Shown here: positions 9,252 to 17,631 of the stretch, one piece after another | Layout of the letters: each line of letters opens with the position of its first letter | Position numbering within the stretch: the first letter of the stretch is position 1 | NCBI GenBank assembly: GCA_005879805.1 | Contig: VBKL01000085.1 | Span: 1 to 48,877, forward strand | Direction: 5' to 3' | Length of the DNA: 48,877 bases | Origin: Deltaproteobacteria bacterium | GTDB lineage: Bacteria > Myxococcota > Myxococcia > Myxococcales > 40CM-4-68-19 | The notes under the pieces: generated by a model | Database searches by the model: none | Told to the model about the DNA's origin: nothing | What the model saw: only the letters and a program-made list of their open reading frames with translations | Program-made: the position numbers and the translations under genes

Positions 9252-10418
9252 TCAGAAGAAGCGGACCGCCACCTCGCTGTGCAGATCGAACCCGCGCTCG
9301 GTGAGCCGGAGAGTCGTTCCGTCGTAGGCCGCAAGCTCCTCCCGCACGAGTCGAGCGATCACCTTGGCGAACGGCGAGCGGATCTCGAGGCCGAGATCCT
9401 TCTCGAGGGCCGCGAGGTCCAGGCCCTCGGCGAGCCGCAAGCCGGTGAAGAGCCGCTCGCGAAGGTGCTGGTCGCGATCGACCTCCTCGAAGCTCGCCTC
9501 GCCGATCCCGGTCTCCTCGACGCGCGCGAGATAGCGTTCCGGGGAGCGGTCGTTCATGTACCGCCGCGCGAAGGCGCCTTCACCGCTTCCGCGGGCGAAG
9601 CCGCACGCGCCGCAACCTGCCGCGACGTACTCGATGCCGCGCCAGTAGAGCGTGTTGTGCACGGCCTCGAAACCCTTGCGGGCGAAGTTGGAGATCTCGT
9701 AGCGGACATACCCGCCGCGGGAAAGCTCTCTTCGTACCGCCTCGCCCATGGCGGCTTGCTCGTCGTCGGAAGGCAGGACGACCTCGCCGCGGCGAACGGC
9801 CTTCGCCATCGGCACGTCCTCGGCCAGCCCGGTGAGCGTCAAGGCATAGGCGCTGACGTGCTCCGGGCCGAGCGCCACGGCGGAGGCGGCATCGCGCGCG
9901 GCCGCCTCGACGGTGTGGCCCGATCCGCCGTGGATGAGATCGAGCGAGACGTTGTCGAATCCCGCCGCGCGCGCGGTGCGGAAGGCGCGCTCCGCGTCGG
10001 AGCCCGAGTGCTTGCGTCCCAGGACGAGTAGCTGCGAGTCGGCGAACGACTGGACTCCGATGGAGAGCCGGTTCACGCCGGCCATGCGGAAATCGGTGAA
10101 TCGTCCCTCGTCGGTCGTGCCGGGATTCGCCTCGAGCGTTATCTCGGCTTCGTCCTGCACGTCGAACAGATCGCGGCAGGCGGCAAGCACCCTTCGTATC
10201 TGGTGTGGATCCCACAACGAGGGCGTCCCGCCGCCGAAGTACACGGAGACGACCTCGCGCTTCGGCTCCGCGTATCCGGCCGCGCGCGCGCGAAGCTCCC
10301 GCAGGACCGCCTCCGTGTAGCGCTCCTGCGGGATCACCGCCTCGGCGCGCGAGGCGAAGTCGCAATAGGGGCACTTCGAGAGGCAGTACGGGAAGTGGAT
10401 GTAGATGCCGAGCTGCAT
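9252..10418 (-). CDS. hemW: HemW-like radical SAM heme chaperone
   Basis: 388 residues. The radical-SAM cluster ligands are Cys12, Cys16 and Cys19 (IHFPYCLSKCPYCDF), followed by YFGGGTPSLW and LEANPGTTD, which mark the HemN/HemW group. The IGVQSF and NTLYWRG segments and the C-terminal HemN-type domain ending in LTERGFDLHSEV are also present. It starts directly with IYIHFPYC, without the extra N-terminal region of true HemN, so a HemW-type heme chaperone role is more likely than coproporphyrinogen oxidation. It lies 54 bases downstream of the coiled-coil gene and may share its transcript. Confidence 0.9.
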   Translation of the reverse strand: MQLGIYIHFPYCLSKCPYCDFASRAEAVIPQERYTEAVLRELRARAAGYAEPKREVVSVYFGGGTPSLWDPHQIRRVLAACRDLFDVQDEAEITLEANPGTTDEGRFTDFRMAGVNRLSIGVQSFADSQLLVLGRKHSGSDAERAFRTARAAGFDNVSLDLIHGGSGHTVEAAARDAASAVALGPEHVSAYALTLTGLAEDVPMAKAVRRGEVVLPSDDEQAAMGEAVRRELSRGGYVRYEISNFARKGFEAVHNTLYWRGIEYVAAGCGACGFARGSGEGAFARRYMNDRSPERYLARVEETGIGEASFEEVDRDQHLRERLFTGLRLAEGLDLAALEKDLGLEIRSPFAKVIARLVREELAAYDGTTLRLTERGFDLHSEVAVRFF

Positions 10419-10472
10419 GCCGGTCCGCGCCCCGCCAATCGACGAGGCGCGGACAGTAACATCGGCAACCGC

Positions 10473-13151
10473 TCAGCGCTTGCGAGTCGGCCTGGGCAGC
10501 GGCACCGGTCCGTCGGACGATTCGGCAGTCGCGGGCGGCGGAGGCGGCGGCGGGTGCGAGACGGCCGCTCGTTCCACCTTCTTGGCGAAGCCCGAATCGC
10601 TGCGCAGATCGTCGGCTTCCTCGATGAGCGAGCGGGCGCGGCTGGCCGCCGAGGTGAGCGACTCCACCCGGGCGCGCAGTGCGCCGGCCTCGGAGCGCAG
10701 CTGGACGCGCTCGCGGCCGAGGCCGTCGAGCATCGCCTGCAGCTCCGCGGCGTGGGCCTCGGCGCGCGTGGCTCGTTCGGCGGCCGCATCGCGCTCGGCG
10801 GACACCGCCTTCAGATCGCCGCTCGTGCGCTTGCCGGTCTGGCTCTCGGGCTGCGGCGCGGCCTTCTCGCGACCGGTCGCCTCGTCGAGCTTGCGCTGCA
10901 TTTCCCCGAGCTTGTCGGCCTCGGCGCTGAGCTCGGCACGGGCAGCGGCCAGCTCCTTGCTGGTCTTCCGTTGCGCGTCTTCGATCTCGTCGGACATCGC
11001 CGCTTCCCGGCCGGCCGCCGCGGCGAGCTCGTCCTTGAGCTCTTCGAGCTTCTCGGCCGCCGTGGTCCGCTGCGCGACGAGCTCGTCGCCGGCCTGCTTG
11101 CGCAGCTGCTCCAGCTCCTCGGCGCGGGCGCGCTCGCGGGCGCTCTCCTCTTCCGCCTTCGCGCGAAGCCGCTCCTGCTCCTCGGCGCGAGCGAGCGCCT
11201 CGGAGAGCTCCTCGGCGACCTCGGCCCGCAGGCGCTCCTTCTCCTCGGTGCGCACGCGCTCGAGCGCGAGCTCCTGCTCGGCCTTTTCCCGCAGCCGCTC
11301 CTGTTCCTCGGCACGGGCGCGTTCGCGGGCGACGTCCTCGTCGCGGGCGCCGGCGGGCGGCTGCGTCTGCGCCGCGATCAACCGCTCCATCTCGCTGCGC
11401 ACCTCCGCCTCGGAGACGGCGCTCGCCTCGGCCTCGACGGCGAGCTTGCCGAGATCGTCCTTGGTGGCCTTGAGCTCGCGCTCGAGCTCGGCGAGTCGCT
11501 GCTGGGCGGCGCGGGCGTTGGACCTGGCCTCCTCGGCCTCCATGCGGGCGACGGGCAGCGCGATGACGGCTTTGTCCGCTTCGCGCTGCGCGCGGTCGGC
11601 GGCGGCGGCGGCCTCGTCCAGCTCGCGGCGCGAGTCGTCGAGCGCGATCCTGAGCTCGAGCAGCTCGGCGACGGCGAGCTCGTTGGCGGCGCGGACTTCC
11701 TTGACCTCGTCCACCGCTGCCTCGAGGGCGGCGCGGATGCCTTCGCCCCTGCGCTCGTCGTCGACGGCGGCGTCCTGCGCCGCCTTGGCCTCGGACTGCG
11801 CGGAGGCGAGCTTCTGCTGCAGCTCGGCTGCCTCGGCGCGGACGGAAGCGACGTCCTTCTCGCGGTTCTCCAGCGCGATCCGGAGCGAGATGGCCTCGGC
11901 CCGGGAAATGGCCAGGTCGTCCTCCATCGCCGCGAGCTTCGAGCGGACGGATGCGGCCTCGGCGCGCACGGAGGCGATATCGCTCTGGGCGTTGTGGAGG
12001 CTGCCGCGCAGCGAGGCGGCTTCCGTAGAAGCGGCGGAGAGCTCGTTCTGCGTGGCGCGCAGTGCGGTGCGCACCGCGGCGGCGTCGTTGCGCGAGGCCG
12101 CGAGATCCGTCTCCGCGGCGTGCAGCGTGGCGCGGACCCTGTCGGCGTCCTCGCCCGCCGAGACCAGCTGGTCCTCGGCGCCGCGCAAGGCGGTCCGCAG
12201 CGTGGTGGCGTCGTTGCGCACCGAGGAGAGCGTCGACTCGAGCGCGTCCTTCTGCGCGCGGGCCTCCGCGAGGCTCGACTCGAGCGCCTCGGCGTTGGCA
12301 CGCGAGCGCAACAGGGCGGCGTCGGCGGCCGCAGCGCGCTGCTCGAGAGCCCCGGCGCGGCCCTCGGCCATCTGCCCGCGCAGGTCGCGGGCCTCGAGAG
12401 CCGCCTCGAGGACGTCGCGGGCGGCTTCCATCGCCTCGAGATCGGCGCGCAGCTCGTCGAGCTCGTGGCGCGCGTCGTCGCGCTCGGTGCGCGCCTCGAG
12501 CAGCTCGGCGGCGAGCCGGGAGGCGCGCTTCTGCAGCTCGGCCTGATCGGAGAGCGTGCGGCGGGCCGGATCCTTCTGCGCGTTCATGGCCCGCGCGGCA
12601 GAGGCGAGGCGATCCTCCGCGGAGGAGAGCGCCGTGGCCGCCTCGGTACGTACGCGCATCAGCTCGGCGCGCAGCTCCGCCTCGGTGTTCGGGAACGGGC
12701 GGGTGGCCTCGTCGGGGGCGATCTGGGTGGCGACCGCGAGCGGGTTCCTGCCGGAGATGGGAGCGGACTCCTCACGCTGCCGTACGGGAGGGGGAGGAAG
12801 ATCGCCGGGAACCGGCCAGCTGGCGTCGGAAGCCATCGGCAAGACGGGCGACGTCATGGCGACGACGTCGCCGCGACCCACCTTGAAAGTCGCCGGCGGA
12901 AGCGGCGCGCTCAGGGCGGAGAGCACGTCGGACGGCGGCAGAGCGGAAGCGACGATCGGCATGGTGACCGGATCGTCCTCCTCGACGACGTCGGAGTCGT
13001 GCTCCGCCATGGTCGAAACCGGCGGAGCGGCGTCGCGCGAGTCGCCGCCCGGGCTGCTCGACGCGGAAAGCGGGCCTCCGACGGCCTCGTCCTCGGCGGA
13101 AGGACCAGAGGCCGTTCCCGGCCCGCTTCTTCCGAATTTGGTGTTTCTCAT
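10473..13151 (-). CDS. large coiled-coil protein with 21-residue repeats
   Basis: 892 residues from ATG 13151. The frame is open further upstream but that part is antisense-phase shadow of the hydrolase gene, whose TGA overlaps this ATG by 4 bases. Residues 1-165 are low-complexity (Ser/Pro/Ala/Asp-rich) and probably disordered. From about 165 to 830 the protein is an almost uninterrupted coiled coil, rich in Ala, Glu and Arg. Two blocks have exact 21-residue periodicity (three heptads): seven units at residues 310-456, based on SVRAEAASVRSKLAAMEDDLA-like units, and four at 609-692 based on RAEEQERLR. The tail is proline-rich (seven consecutive Pro) and ends RPTRKR. No receiver, kinase or membrane segment is seen. 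A cytoskeletal, polarity or scaffold role is possible, as for other long myxobacterial coiled-coil proteins, but is not demonstrated. Confidence 0.8.
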   Translation of the reverse strand: MRNTKFGRSGPGTASGPSAEDEAVGGPLSASSSPGGDSRDAAPPVSTMAEHDSDVVEEDDPVTMPIVASALPPSDVLSALSAPLPPATFKVGRGDVVAMTSPVLPMASDASWPVPGDLPPPPVRQREESAPISGRNPLAVATQIAPDEATRPFPNTEAELRAELMRVRTEAATALSSAEDRLASAARAMNAQKDPARRTLSDQAELQKRASRLAAELLEARTERDDARHELDELRADLEAMEAARDVLEAALEARDLRGQMAEGRAGALEQRAAAADAALLRSRANAEALESSLAEARAQKDALESTLSSVRNDATTLRTALRGAEDQLVSAGEDADRVRATLHAAETDLAASRNDAAAVRTALRATQNELSAASTEAASLRGSLHNAQSDIASVRAEAASVRSKLAAMEDDLAISRAEAISLRIALENREKDVASVRAEAAELQQKLASAQSEAKAAQDAAVDDERRGEGIRAALEAAVDEVKEVRAANELAVAELLELRIALDDSRRELDEAAAAADRAQREADKAVIALPVARMEAEEARSNARAAQQRLAELERELKATKDDLGKLAVEAEASAVSEAEVRSEMERLIAAQTQPPAGARDEDVARERARAEEQERLREKAEQELALERVRTEEKERLRAEVAEELSEALARAEEQERLRAKAEEESARERARAEELEQLRKQAGDELVAQRTTAAEKLEELKDELAAAAGREAAMSDEIEDAQRKTSKELAAARAELSAEADKLGEMQRKLDEATGREKAAPQPESQTGKRTSGDLKAVSAERDAAAERATRAEAHAAELQAMLDGLGRERVQLRSEAGALRARVESLTSAASRARSLIEEADDLRSDSGFAKKVERAAVSHPPPPPPPATAESSDGPVPLPRPTRKR
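11076..11327 (-). repeat. four 63-bp repeat units (21-residue coiled-coil repeat)
   Basis: Encodes residues 609-692 of the coiled-coil protein: four consecutive 21-residue units each built on RAEEQERLR or a close variant (RTEEKERLR, RAEELEQLR). The regular period of three heptads suggests internal duplication. Confidence 0.75.
11784..12224 (-). repeat. seven 63-bp repeat units (21-residue coiled-coil repeat)
   Basis: Encodes residues 310-456: seven consecutive 21-residue units with the pattern S-x-R-x-(D/E)-A-x-x-(L/V)-R-x-x-L and a conserved acidic position near the end of each unit. There is no insertion or deletion between units. Confidence 0.75.
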
Positions 13152-13987
13152 TGCATCCCCCCCCAAGCGTTCCGGATCCGGGCCGCCACCGTCTCGGGCC
13201 GTTCGAGGTGCAGGTGGTGACCCGCACCCTCGACCGTCTCGACGTGCAGCTTCGCGATCCGCGACAAGCGGTCGCGCAAGACCCCTTCGTCCGGCAAGAT
13301 TCCCTTTTCGGCGCGGAGCAGGAGCACCGGCGCGCGAACGCGCCCGAGCAGCTCCTGCGTCACGTCCTCGGTGACCGGAAGCGGCGACCGCGCGCGAAGC
13401 AGCGGGTCCCACTTCCAGGCGAGCGACCCGTCCTGATCCGGATCCGGTCCAATCGGCTCCGCGAGCGTCGCCACGGCTTGCGCCGAGAGCCGCGGGTTGT
13501 TGCGCAAGAGCCGGGCGCGCGCCTCGTCCGGCGAGGAGACCGTGCGCCGGCGCCGATCCATGCCGAGGTCGTCCAGCCATCCCGCGAATCGGTCGGGAAC
13601 CTCGCGGGCATGGACGGCGATCGGCGCGCCATCGAGCAGGGTCAGATGGGCGACGCGCTCGGGACGTAGGGCAGCGTAGAACAGCGCCACGGCGCCACCC
13701 ATGGAATGCCCGACGAGGCGGATGGGACCCTCCGGCGCGATCGCGCCGACGAGCCCGTCGAGGTCTGCGACGTAATCGACGAAGTGGTAGAAGCCGCCGG
13801 CGCCCGCCCAGGACGAATCTCCGTGCCCTCGTTGGTCGTAGGCGACGGTACGGCCCGGCAAAAGCGGCGCGAGCGAGTCGAATGACCCGCGGTGGTCAAG
13901 CCAACCGTGGACTAGCATGCAGAGATTTCCTGCGGCGCGTTCCCGCAGCCGCAGGGACAGACCCCGCACGTCGATGTCGCGCTCCAA
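13148..13987 (-). CDS. alpha/beta hydrolase
   Basis: 279 residues from TTG 13987, chosen because GGGGGAG lies five bases upstream. It has a canonical alpha/beta hydrolase core: oxyanion segment MLVHGWLDH (near 24-32), YDQRGHGDS, nucleophile elbow LVGHSMGGA (Ser near residue 95) and C-terminal His in GAGHHLHLERPE. Residues 190-245 carry a likely acid in the APVLLLRAEKG region. The cap domain gives no substrate clue; esterase, lipase or C-C hydrolase are all possible. It overlaps the coiled-coil gene by 4 bases and is transcribed divergently from purE. Confidence 0.85.
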   Translation of the reverse strand: MERDIDVRGLSLRLRERAAGNLCMLVHGWLDHRGSFDSLAPLLPGRTVAYDQRGHGDSSWAGAGGFYHFVDYVADLDGLVGAIAPEGPIRLVGHSMGGAVALFYAALRPERVAHLTLLDGAPIAVHAREVPDRFAGWLDDLGMDRRRRTVSSPDEARARLLRNNPRLSAQAVATLAEPIGPDPDQDGSLAWKWDPLLRARSPLPVTEDVTQELLGRVRAPVLLLRAEKGILPDEGVLRDRLSRIAKLHVETVEGAGHHLHLERPETVAARIRNAWGGMQ

Positions 13988-14116
13988 GATGCTCCCCCCG
14001 GCGATGTAGAGAGTCGCGCCGAAAGGTGATCTAGGTCAACCCTTTTGACGAATAGTGGGCACTTGTACGATTGCAGAATACCTTGACCCCGATCGTTTGG
14101 TTTGGTACCCGGCCGC

Positions 14117-14617
14117 ATGGCTGAGCGGCCCGTTGTTGGCATCGTGATGGGGAGCAAGACCGATCTGGATACCCTCCAGGGCGCGGTCGACGTGCTCGTC
14201 GAATTTGGAATTCCGCACGAAATCCGGATTCTTTCGGCGCACCGAACGCCCGAGAAGGTACTGGAGTGGTCGCAAACCGCGGAGCAGCGCGGCATCGAGG
14301 TCCTGATCGCCGCGGCCGGCGGCGCGGCCCATCTGCCCGGGGTCGTCGCGGCGAAGACCGTCCTTCCGGTGCTCGGGGTTCCGGTCGCTTCCACTACGCT
14401 GGGCGGTATGGACGCTTTGCTGTCCATCGTCCAGATGCCAAAGGGGATCCCGGTCGGGACCCTGGCCATCGGCAAGGCCGGAGCTGCGAATGCCGCCCTC
14501 CTCGCCATCGCCATCCTCGGCTCGTCGCGGCCCGAGCTTCGCCGGGCGCTGGAGAAGTACCGCCAGAAGCGCGCCGAGGAAGTCCTCCAGACGGACGCCT
14601 CGGTGTCGAAGAAGTAG
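14117..14617 (+). CDS. purE: N5-carboxyaminoimidazole ribonucleotide mutase
   Basis: 166 residues from ATG 14117; an in-frame TTG at 14102 would add five residues, and neither has a strong Shine-Dalgarno. PurE signatures are clear: GIVMGSKTDLD at the N-terminus, FGIPHEIRILSAHRTPEK, the glycine-rich AAAGGAAHLPGVVAAKT and GGMDALLSIVQMPKGIPVGT. It catalyses conversion of N5-CAIR to CAIR in purine synthesis. The usual partner purK is not in the window. It converges with the O-methyltransferase gene, only three bases separating the two stops. Confidence 0.95.
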   Translation: MAERPVVGIVMGSKTDLDTLQGAVDVLVEFGIPHEIRILSAHRTPEKVLEWSQTAEQRGIEVLIAAAGGAAHLPGVVAAKTVLPVLGVPVASTTLGGMDALLSIVQMPKGIPVGTLAIGKAGAANAALLAIAILGSSRPELRRALEKYRQKRAEEVLQTDASVSKK

Positions 14618-14620
14618 CGG

Positions 14621-15310
14621 CTAGCGGACCCTCACCCCGACGGCGAGGCCTTCGGAGGTCGGGATCATGGTGGCGCGGAAGCGACCGGACCGGGCGAGCT
14701 CTTCATTGAACTTGCGGATGGCGAGGACGCCCTCGCGGTCCGTTCCGGGGACGTCCCGCACCACGCCTCCGAACCCGAAGGCGTTGTCGCCGATGACCAC
14801 GCCGCCGATCTTCAGATTTTTCTCCGCCCAGGCGAGATAGGCCGGATAGCCGGTCTTGTCGGCGTCGATGAAGCAGAGATCGAAAGGCCCTTCGCCCTCG
14901 ATCTCCGGCAAGAGCCGCAGGGCCGGTCCTACGTGCACGCGGGCGCGTTCCGCCACGCCTGCCTTGCGGAAGGATTCGCGGGCCACTTCGGCGTGCTTCT
15001 CGGAAAGCTCGAAGGTGTGGAGGACGCCTTCATCCATGCCGCGCAGGATGCAGACGCCGCTGTAGCCGCCCAGTGTGCCGATCTCCACCGCCTTGCGCGC
15101 GCGGCTCAAGCGCGCCAGGACCTCGAGATGGAGGCCGTCCATCTTGCCGACGGCGATGGCGGGAAGGCCGGCGGCGACGCTGCGCTCGCGGATCTCGGCG
15201 AGGACCGGATCCTCGGGCGCGAAGGTCTTCTCCGCCCACCGCGACAGGTCGGGATCGGCGGTTCCAAAAGGCTTGTCCGGGGGCGAGGTGGGCATCGTTT
15301 CTCCGCTCAT
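14621..15310 (-). CDS. O-methyltransferase, class I SAM-dependent (type 3)
   Basis: 229 residues from ATG 15310, whose ATGA overlaps the stop of the upstream gene; a second ATG at 15295 is possible. The SAM site is AVEIGTLGGYSGVCI (near 72-86), with the acidic loop FELSEKHAEVA and the metal/substrate motif CFIDADKTGYPAYL. This is the pattern of catechol/caffeoyl-CoA-type O-methyltransferases; GDNAFGFGGV follows. The acceptor substrate cannot be told from sequence. It is the last gene of a three-gene overlapping set with phhB and the release-factor-like gene. Confidence 0.88.
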   Translation of the reverse strand: MSGETMPTSPPDKPFGTADPDLSRWAEKTFAPEDPVLAEIRERSVAAGLPAIAVGKMDGLHLEVLARLSRARKAVEIGTLGGYSGVCILRGMDEGVLHTFELSEKHAEVARESFRKAGVAERARVHVGPALRLLPEIEGEGPFDLCFIDADKTGYPAYLAWAEKNLKIGGVVIGDNAFGFGGVVRDVPGTDREGVLAIRKFNEELARSGRFRATMIPTSEGLAVGVRVR

Positions 15311-15657
15311 TCCGCGCCGGCGCGCTGCCGCTTCTTCGCCGCTAGATGCCGCTTGGCCTCGATCCGCTTCTGCTTCGATGCTCGTGTCGGCCTGGTGGGG
15401 CGGCGCGGGGGCGGCCGATAGGCACGGCGCGCGAGCTTCTCGCGTAGCCGCGCCAGGGCGGCGCCGAGGTTCTGGGTGCGAGAGCGCTGGTCCTTTCCTT
15501 CGGCGGAGACGCCGCTCGGCCCGTGGACGAGGCGAATCGCCGTCTCGGTCTTGTTGCGATGCTGTCCGCCGGGCCCGCTCGCGCGGTGCGCCTGCACCTC
15601 GCACTGCGCGAGCAGGTCGTCGTCGGACAGCTCGTGCCAGCGGGGCGTTCCGCTCAA
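15307..15657 (-). CDS. small peptide-chain-release-factor-like protein (GGQ)
   Basis: 116 residues from TTG 15657, which overlaps the phhB stop by 4 bases (TTGA). The GGQ motif of peptidyl-tRNA hydrolysis is at residues 30-32 in ASGPGGQHRNKTETAIRL; His-Arg-Asn-Lys replaces the NVNK seen in ArfB and canonical RF1/RF2. The C-terminus is very basic (RRPTRPTRASKQKRIEAK), like the ribosome-binding tails of ArfB-type rescue factors. The codon-recognition domains of full release factors are absent. A role in stalled-ribosome rescue is likely but inferred. Confidence 0.75.
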   Translation of the reverse strand: MSGTPRWHELSDDDLLAQCEVQAHRASGPGGQHRNKTETAIRLVHGPSGVSAEGKDQRSRTQNLGAALARLREKLARRAYRPPPRRPTRPTRASKQKRIEAKRHLAAKKRQRAGAE

Positions 15658-15959
15658 GCCAGCTGATCCTTCGCTGCCGCCTCGATCTGCCGCGCGAGGC
15701 GGAGGTCGCGATCGGTCACCCCGTTCTTGTCGTGGCTCGTGAGGGTGACGGTCACCTTCGAGTACTGGATGAGGATGTCGGGATGGTGGTCGGCGCGGTC
15801 GGCCAATTCGCCCACCGTGCCGGCGAAGGCCATCGCGGCCTTGAATCCCTTGAGGTCGTACGTCCGGACGATCGCCTTTCCGTCCCGCTTCCAGCCGGGC
15901 AGCTCCTCGAGCGCCGCCTTGATCTCCGCTTCGGTGGACAGACCTTTCTGCTCGACCAT
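15654..15959 (-). CDS. phhB: pterin-4a-carbinolamine dehydratase
   Basis: 101 residues, ATG 15959 with GGAG five bases upstream. The three active-site histidines are visible: His58-His59 in ADHHPDILIQY and His76 in TLTSHD, with the usual 17-residue spacing. The enzyme dehydrates 4a-hydroxytetrahydropterin produced by aromatic amino acid hydroxylases. No phenylalanine hydroxylase gene is in the window, so the link to that pathway is from family knowledge. First gene of the overlapping minus-strand trio. Confidence 0.93.
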   Translation of the reverse strand: MVEQKGLSTEAEIKAALEELPGWKRDGKAIVRTYDLKGFKAAMAFAGTVGELADRADHHPDILIQYSKVTVTLTSHDKNGVTDRDLRLARQIEAAAKDQLA

Positions 15960-15965
15960 GAACGC

Positions 15966-15981
15966 TCCTGGGTACCCGGGA
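15966..15981. promoter_or_regulatory. 16-bp near-palindrome over the phhB ribosome-binding site
   Basis: TCCTGGGTACCCGGGA is self-complementary except for one position (T-G). It ends six bases before the phhB ATG and includes part of its GGAG, so it could be an operator or an RNA hairpin limiting translation. Chance occurrence in GC-rich DNA is possible. Confidence 0.25.
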
Positions 15982-16067
15982 AGCCACGGACTACAAGGCG
16001 ATATCTACACCGGGCGGGCCGGGATCGCTTGCGCTCGTCGTGGGCGTATTGCATCCAAGACGATCCC

Positions 16068-17405
16068 ATGGCCCTCGCTCCGCCTTTTCCGCCCGACATA
16101 TTCGCCGCCCGCCGCATTCTCGTGCTCCGCAAGATGGCCGAGATCGCGCCGGGCCCGTCGGTGGCGATCTTTCCGTCCACCCCGGTAGCCGTTCGCAACC
16201 ACGACGTCGACCATCCCTACCGCGCGGACAGCGACCTCTTCTGGCTCACGGGGTTCGAGGAACCGGAGGCGGTAGCGGTGCTCTCCACCGGAGACAGGCC
16301 GTTCACGCTCTTCGTGCGGCCGCGCGACCGGGAGAAGGAGATCTGGAACGGCCGCCGGTCCGGCGTGGACGGCGCCAAGACCGCCTTCGGGGCGGACGCT
16401 GCCTTCACGGTGGACGCGCTCGACAAGGAGCTGACCGAGGCGATTGCGGGCAAAGGCACCCTCTTCTACCGGATCGGCGGCGTCGACCAGGGCTTCGACG
16501 CGCGCATCGCCCGCATCCTGCAAGGGCTCCGCATGCGCGCCCGGGCCGGCGCGGCGGCGCCCACGCGAATCGAGGATCCGGGGCAGATCGTCCACGAGCT
16601 GCGACTGCGCAAGCGGCCCGAGGAGCTCACGGCCCTGCGCAAGGCCGTCGAGATCACCAGGCGGGGACATCTCGCGGCGATGCAAACCGGCCGCCCTGGC
16701 TCCCACGAGTACGAGGTGCAGGCCGCTCTCGAGCGCGAGTTCCGCGGAGGAGGGGGGCGCGGTTGGGGCTACTACCCGATCGTCGCGGCCGGGATGAACG
16801 CGACTGTCCTGCATTACAACGAGAATTCCGATCCGGTCCGCGACGGCGACCTCGTGCTGGTGGACGCGGGCGGCGAGGTGGACCTCTACACCGCCGACGT
16901 GACCCGCACCTTCCCGGCCAGCGGCCGCTTCAGCGACCCGCAGCGGGCGGCGTACGAGCTGGTCCTCGGCGCCGCGGACGAGGCGATCGCAAACACGCGC
17001 CCGGGCGTCAGCATCGACGAGCTGCACGAGGGAACGGTCCGCCATCTCACGGCCGGGATGGTGAAGCTCGGCCTGCTGGAGGGAGACGTCGACAAGCTGA
17101 TCAAGGACGGCGCTTTCCGCCGGTACTACATGCACCGCACCAGCCACTGGCTGGGGCTCGACGTGCACGACGCAGGGAACTACCGCGACGAGTCGGGCGG
17201 CCCCCGGAAGCTCGAGCCGGGAATGGTCTTCACCATCGAGCCGGGGCTGTACGTCGCGCCGGACGACGAGAAGGCGCCGAAGGAATTCAGGGGGATCGGA
17301 ATCCGGATCGAGGACGATATTCTCGTCACCGAGGGGGGGCACGAAAATCTCACGGCGGCGATTCCGCGCACGGTGGTGGAGGTGGAGAAGACCGCGCGGC
17401 GATGA
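16068..17405 (+). CDS. pepP: Xaa-Pro aminopeptidase (M24B)
   Basis: 445 residues from ATG 16068. The N-terminal creatinase-like domain has YRADSDLFWLTGFEEPEA, typical of PepP. The pita-bread domain contains the dinuclear metal ligands in order: Asp in LVLVDAGGEVDLYTADVTR (two Asp), His in HRTSHWLGLDVHD, Glu in TIEPGLY and Glu in IRIEDD. It removes N-terminal residues preceding proline and is probably cytoplasmic, as no signal peptide is seen. Divergent from phhB. Confidence 0.95.
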   Translation: MALAPPFPPDIFAARRILVLRKMAEIAPGPSVAIFPSTPVAVRNHDVDHPYRADSDLFWLTGFEEPEAVAVLSTGDRPFTLFVRPRDREKEIWNGRRSGVDGAKTAFGADAAFTVDALDKELTEAIAGKGTLFYRIGGVDQGFDARIARILQGLRMRARAGAAAPTRIEDPGQIVHELRLRKRPEELTALRKAVEITRRGHLAAMQTGRPGSHEYEVQAALEREFRGGGGRGWGYYPIVAAGMNATVLHYNENSDPVRDGDLVLVDAGGEVDLYTADVTRTFPASGRFSDPQRAAYELVLGAADEAIANTRPGVSIDELHEGTVRHLTAGMVKLGLLEGDVDKLIKDGAFRRYYMHRTSHWLGLDVHDAGNYRDESGGPRKLEPGMVFTIEPGLYVAPDDEKAPKEFRGIGIRIEDDILVTEGGHENLTAAIPRTVVEVEKTARR

Positions 17406-17418
17406 GGTGAAACGTTGA

Positions 17419-17450
17419 CGTTGACGTTGTCGCAGTCGGCGACGTCAACG
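17419..17450. other. imperfect hairpin between pepP and mutY
   Basis: CGTTGACGT (17419-17427) pairs exactly with ACGTCAACG (17442-17450), and the inner part can extend the stem with a bulge. GTTGAC is also directly repeated just before it (17414 and 17420). It could end transcription of pepP, although there is no T-tract. Confidence 0.3.
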
Positions 17451-17472
17451 CTGAGCCCATACGGAAGGCGAC

Positions 17473-17631
17473 CTACTTTGCCGGCTCCTTCTCCTTCTTC
17501 TTCTTCTCTTCCTTTACCTTTTGACTCTTCTTCCCCGCCGGCTCATACGGGTCGATGAGCTCCCCATACTTCACCAGGTCCCCCGTGCTCTTGAACTCCG
17601 CGATGGAGATGAGGACCTCCGTATCGCTGCC
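17473..17631 (-). pseudogene. orphan 3' end of an unidentified gene
   Basis: Read on the minus strand, about 52 codons ending in TAG at 17475-17473 have strong protein character: EVLISIAEFKSTGDLVKYGE, then LIDPYEPAGKK, then a Lys/Glu-rich tail (KVKEEKKKKEKEPAK). Upstream of about 17631 the frame runs into antisense of the conserved mutY core and loses this character, and no start is available. It therefore looks like the C-terminus of a gene whose body is missing, joined to mutY by rearrangement or by an assembly error. I do not recognise the parent family. Confidence 0.5.

Noticed and set aside
10203-13220. About 1005-codon open frame on the plus strand
   Set aside because: Antisense shadow of the repeat-rich coiled-coil gene; low-complexity Gly/Leu/Arg sequence without known motifs.
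14045-14071. TTGACG / TACGAT promoter candidate for purE
   Set aside because: The spacer is only 15 bases and the second box matches the consensus at four of six positions; too weak to list.
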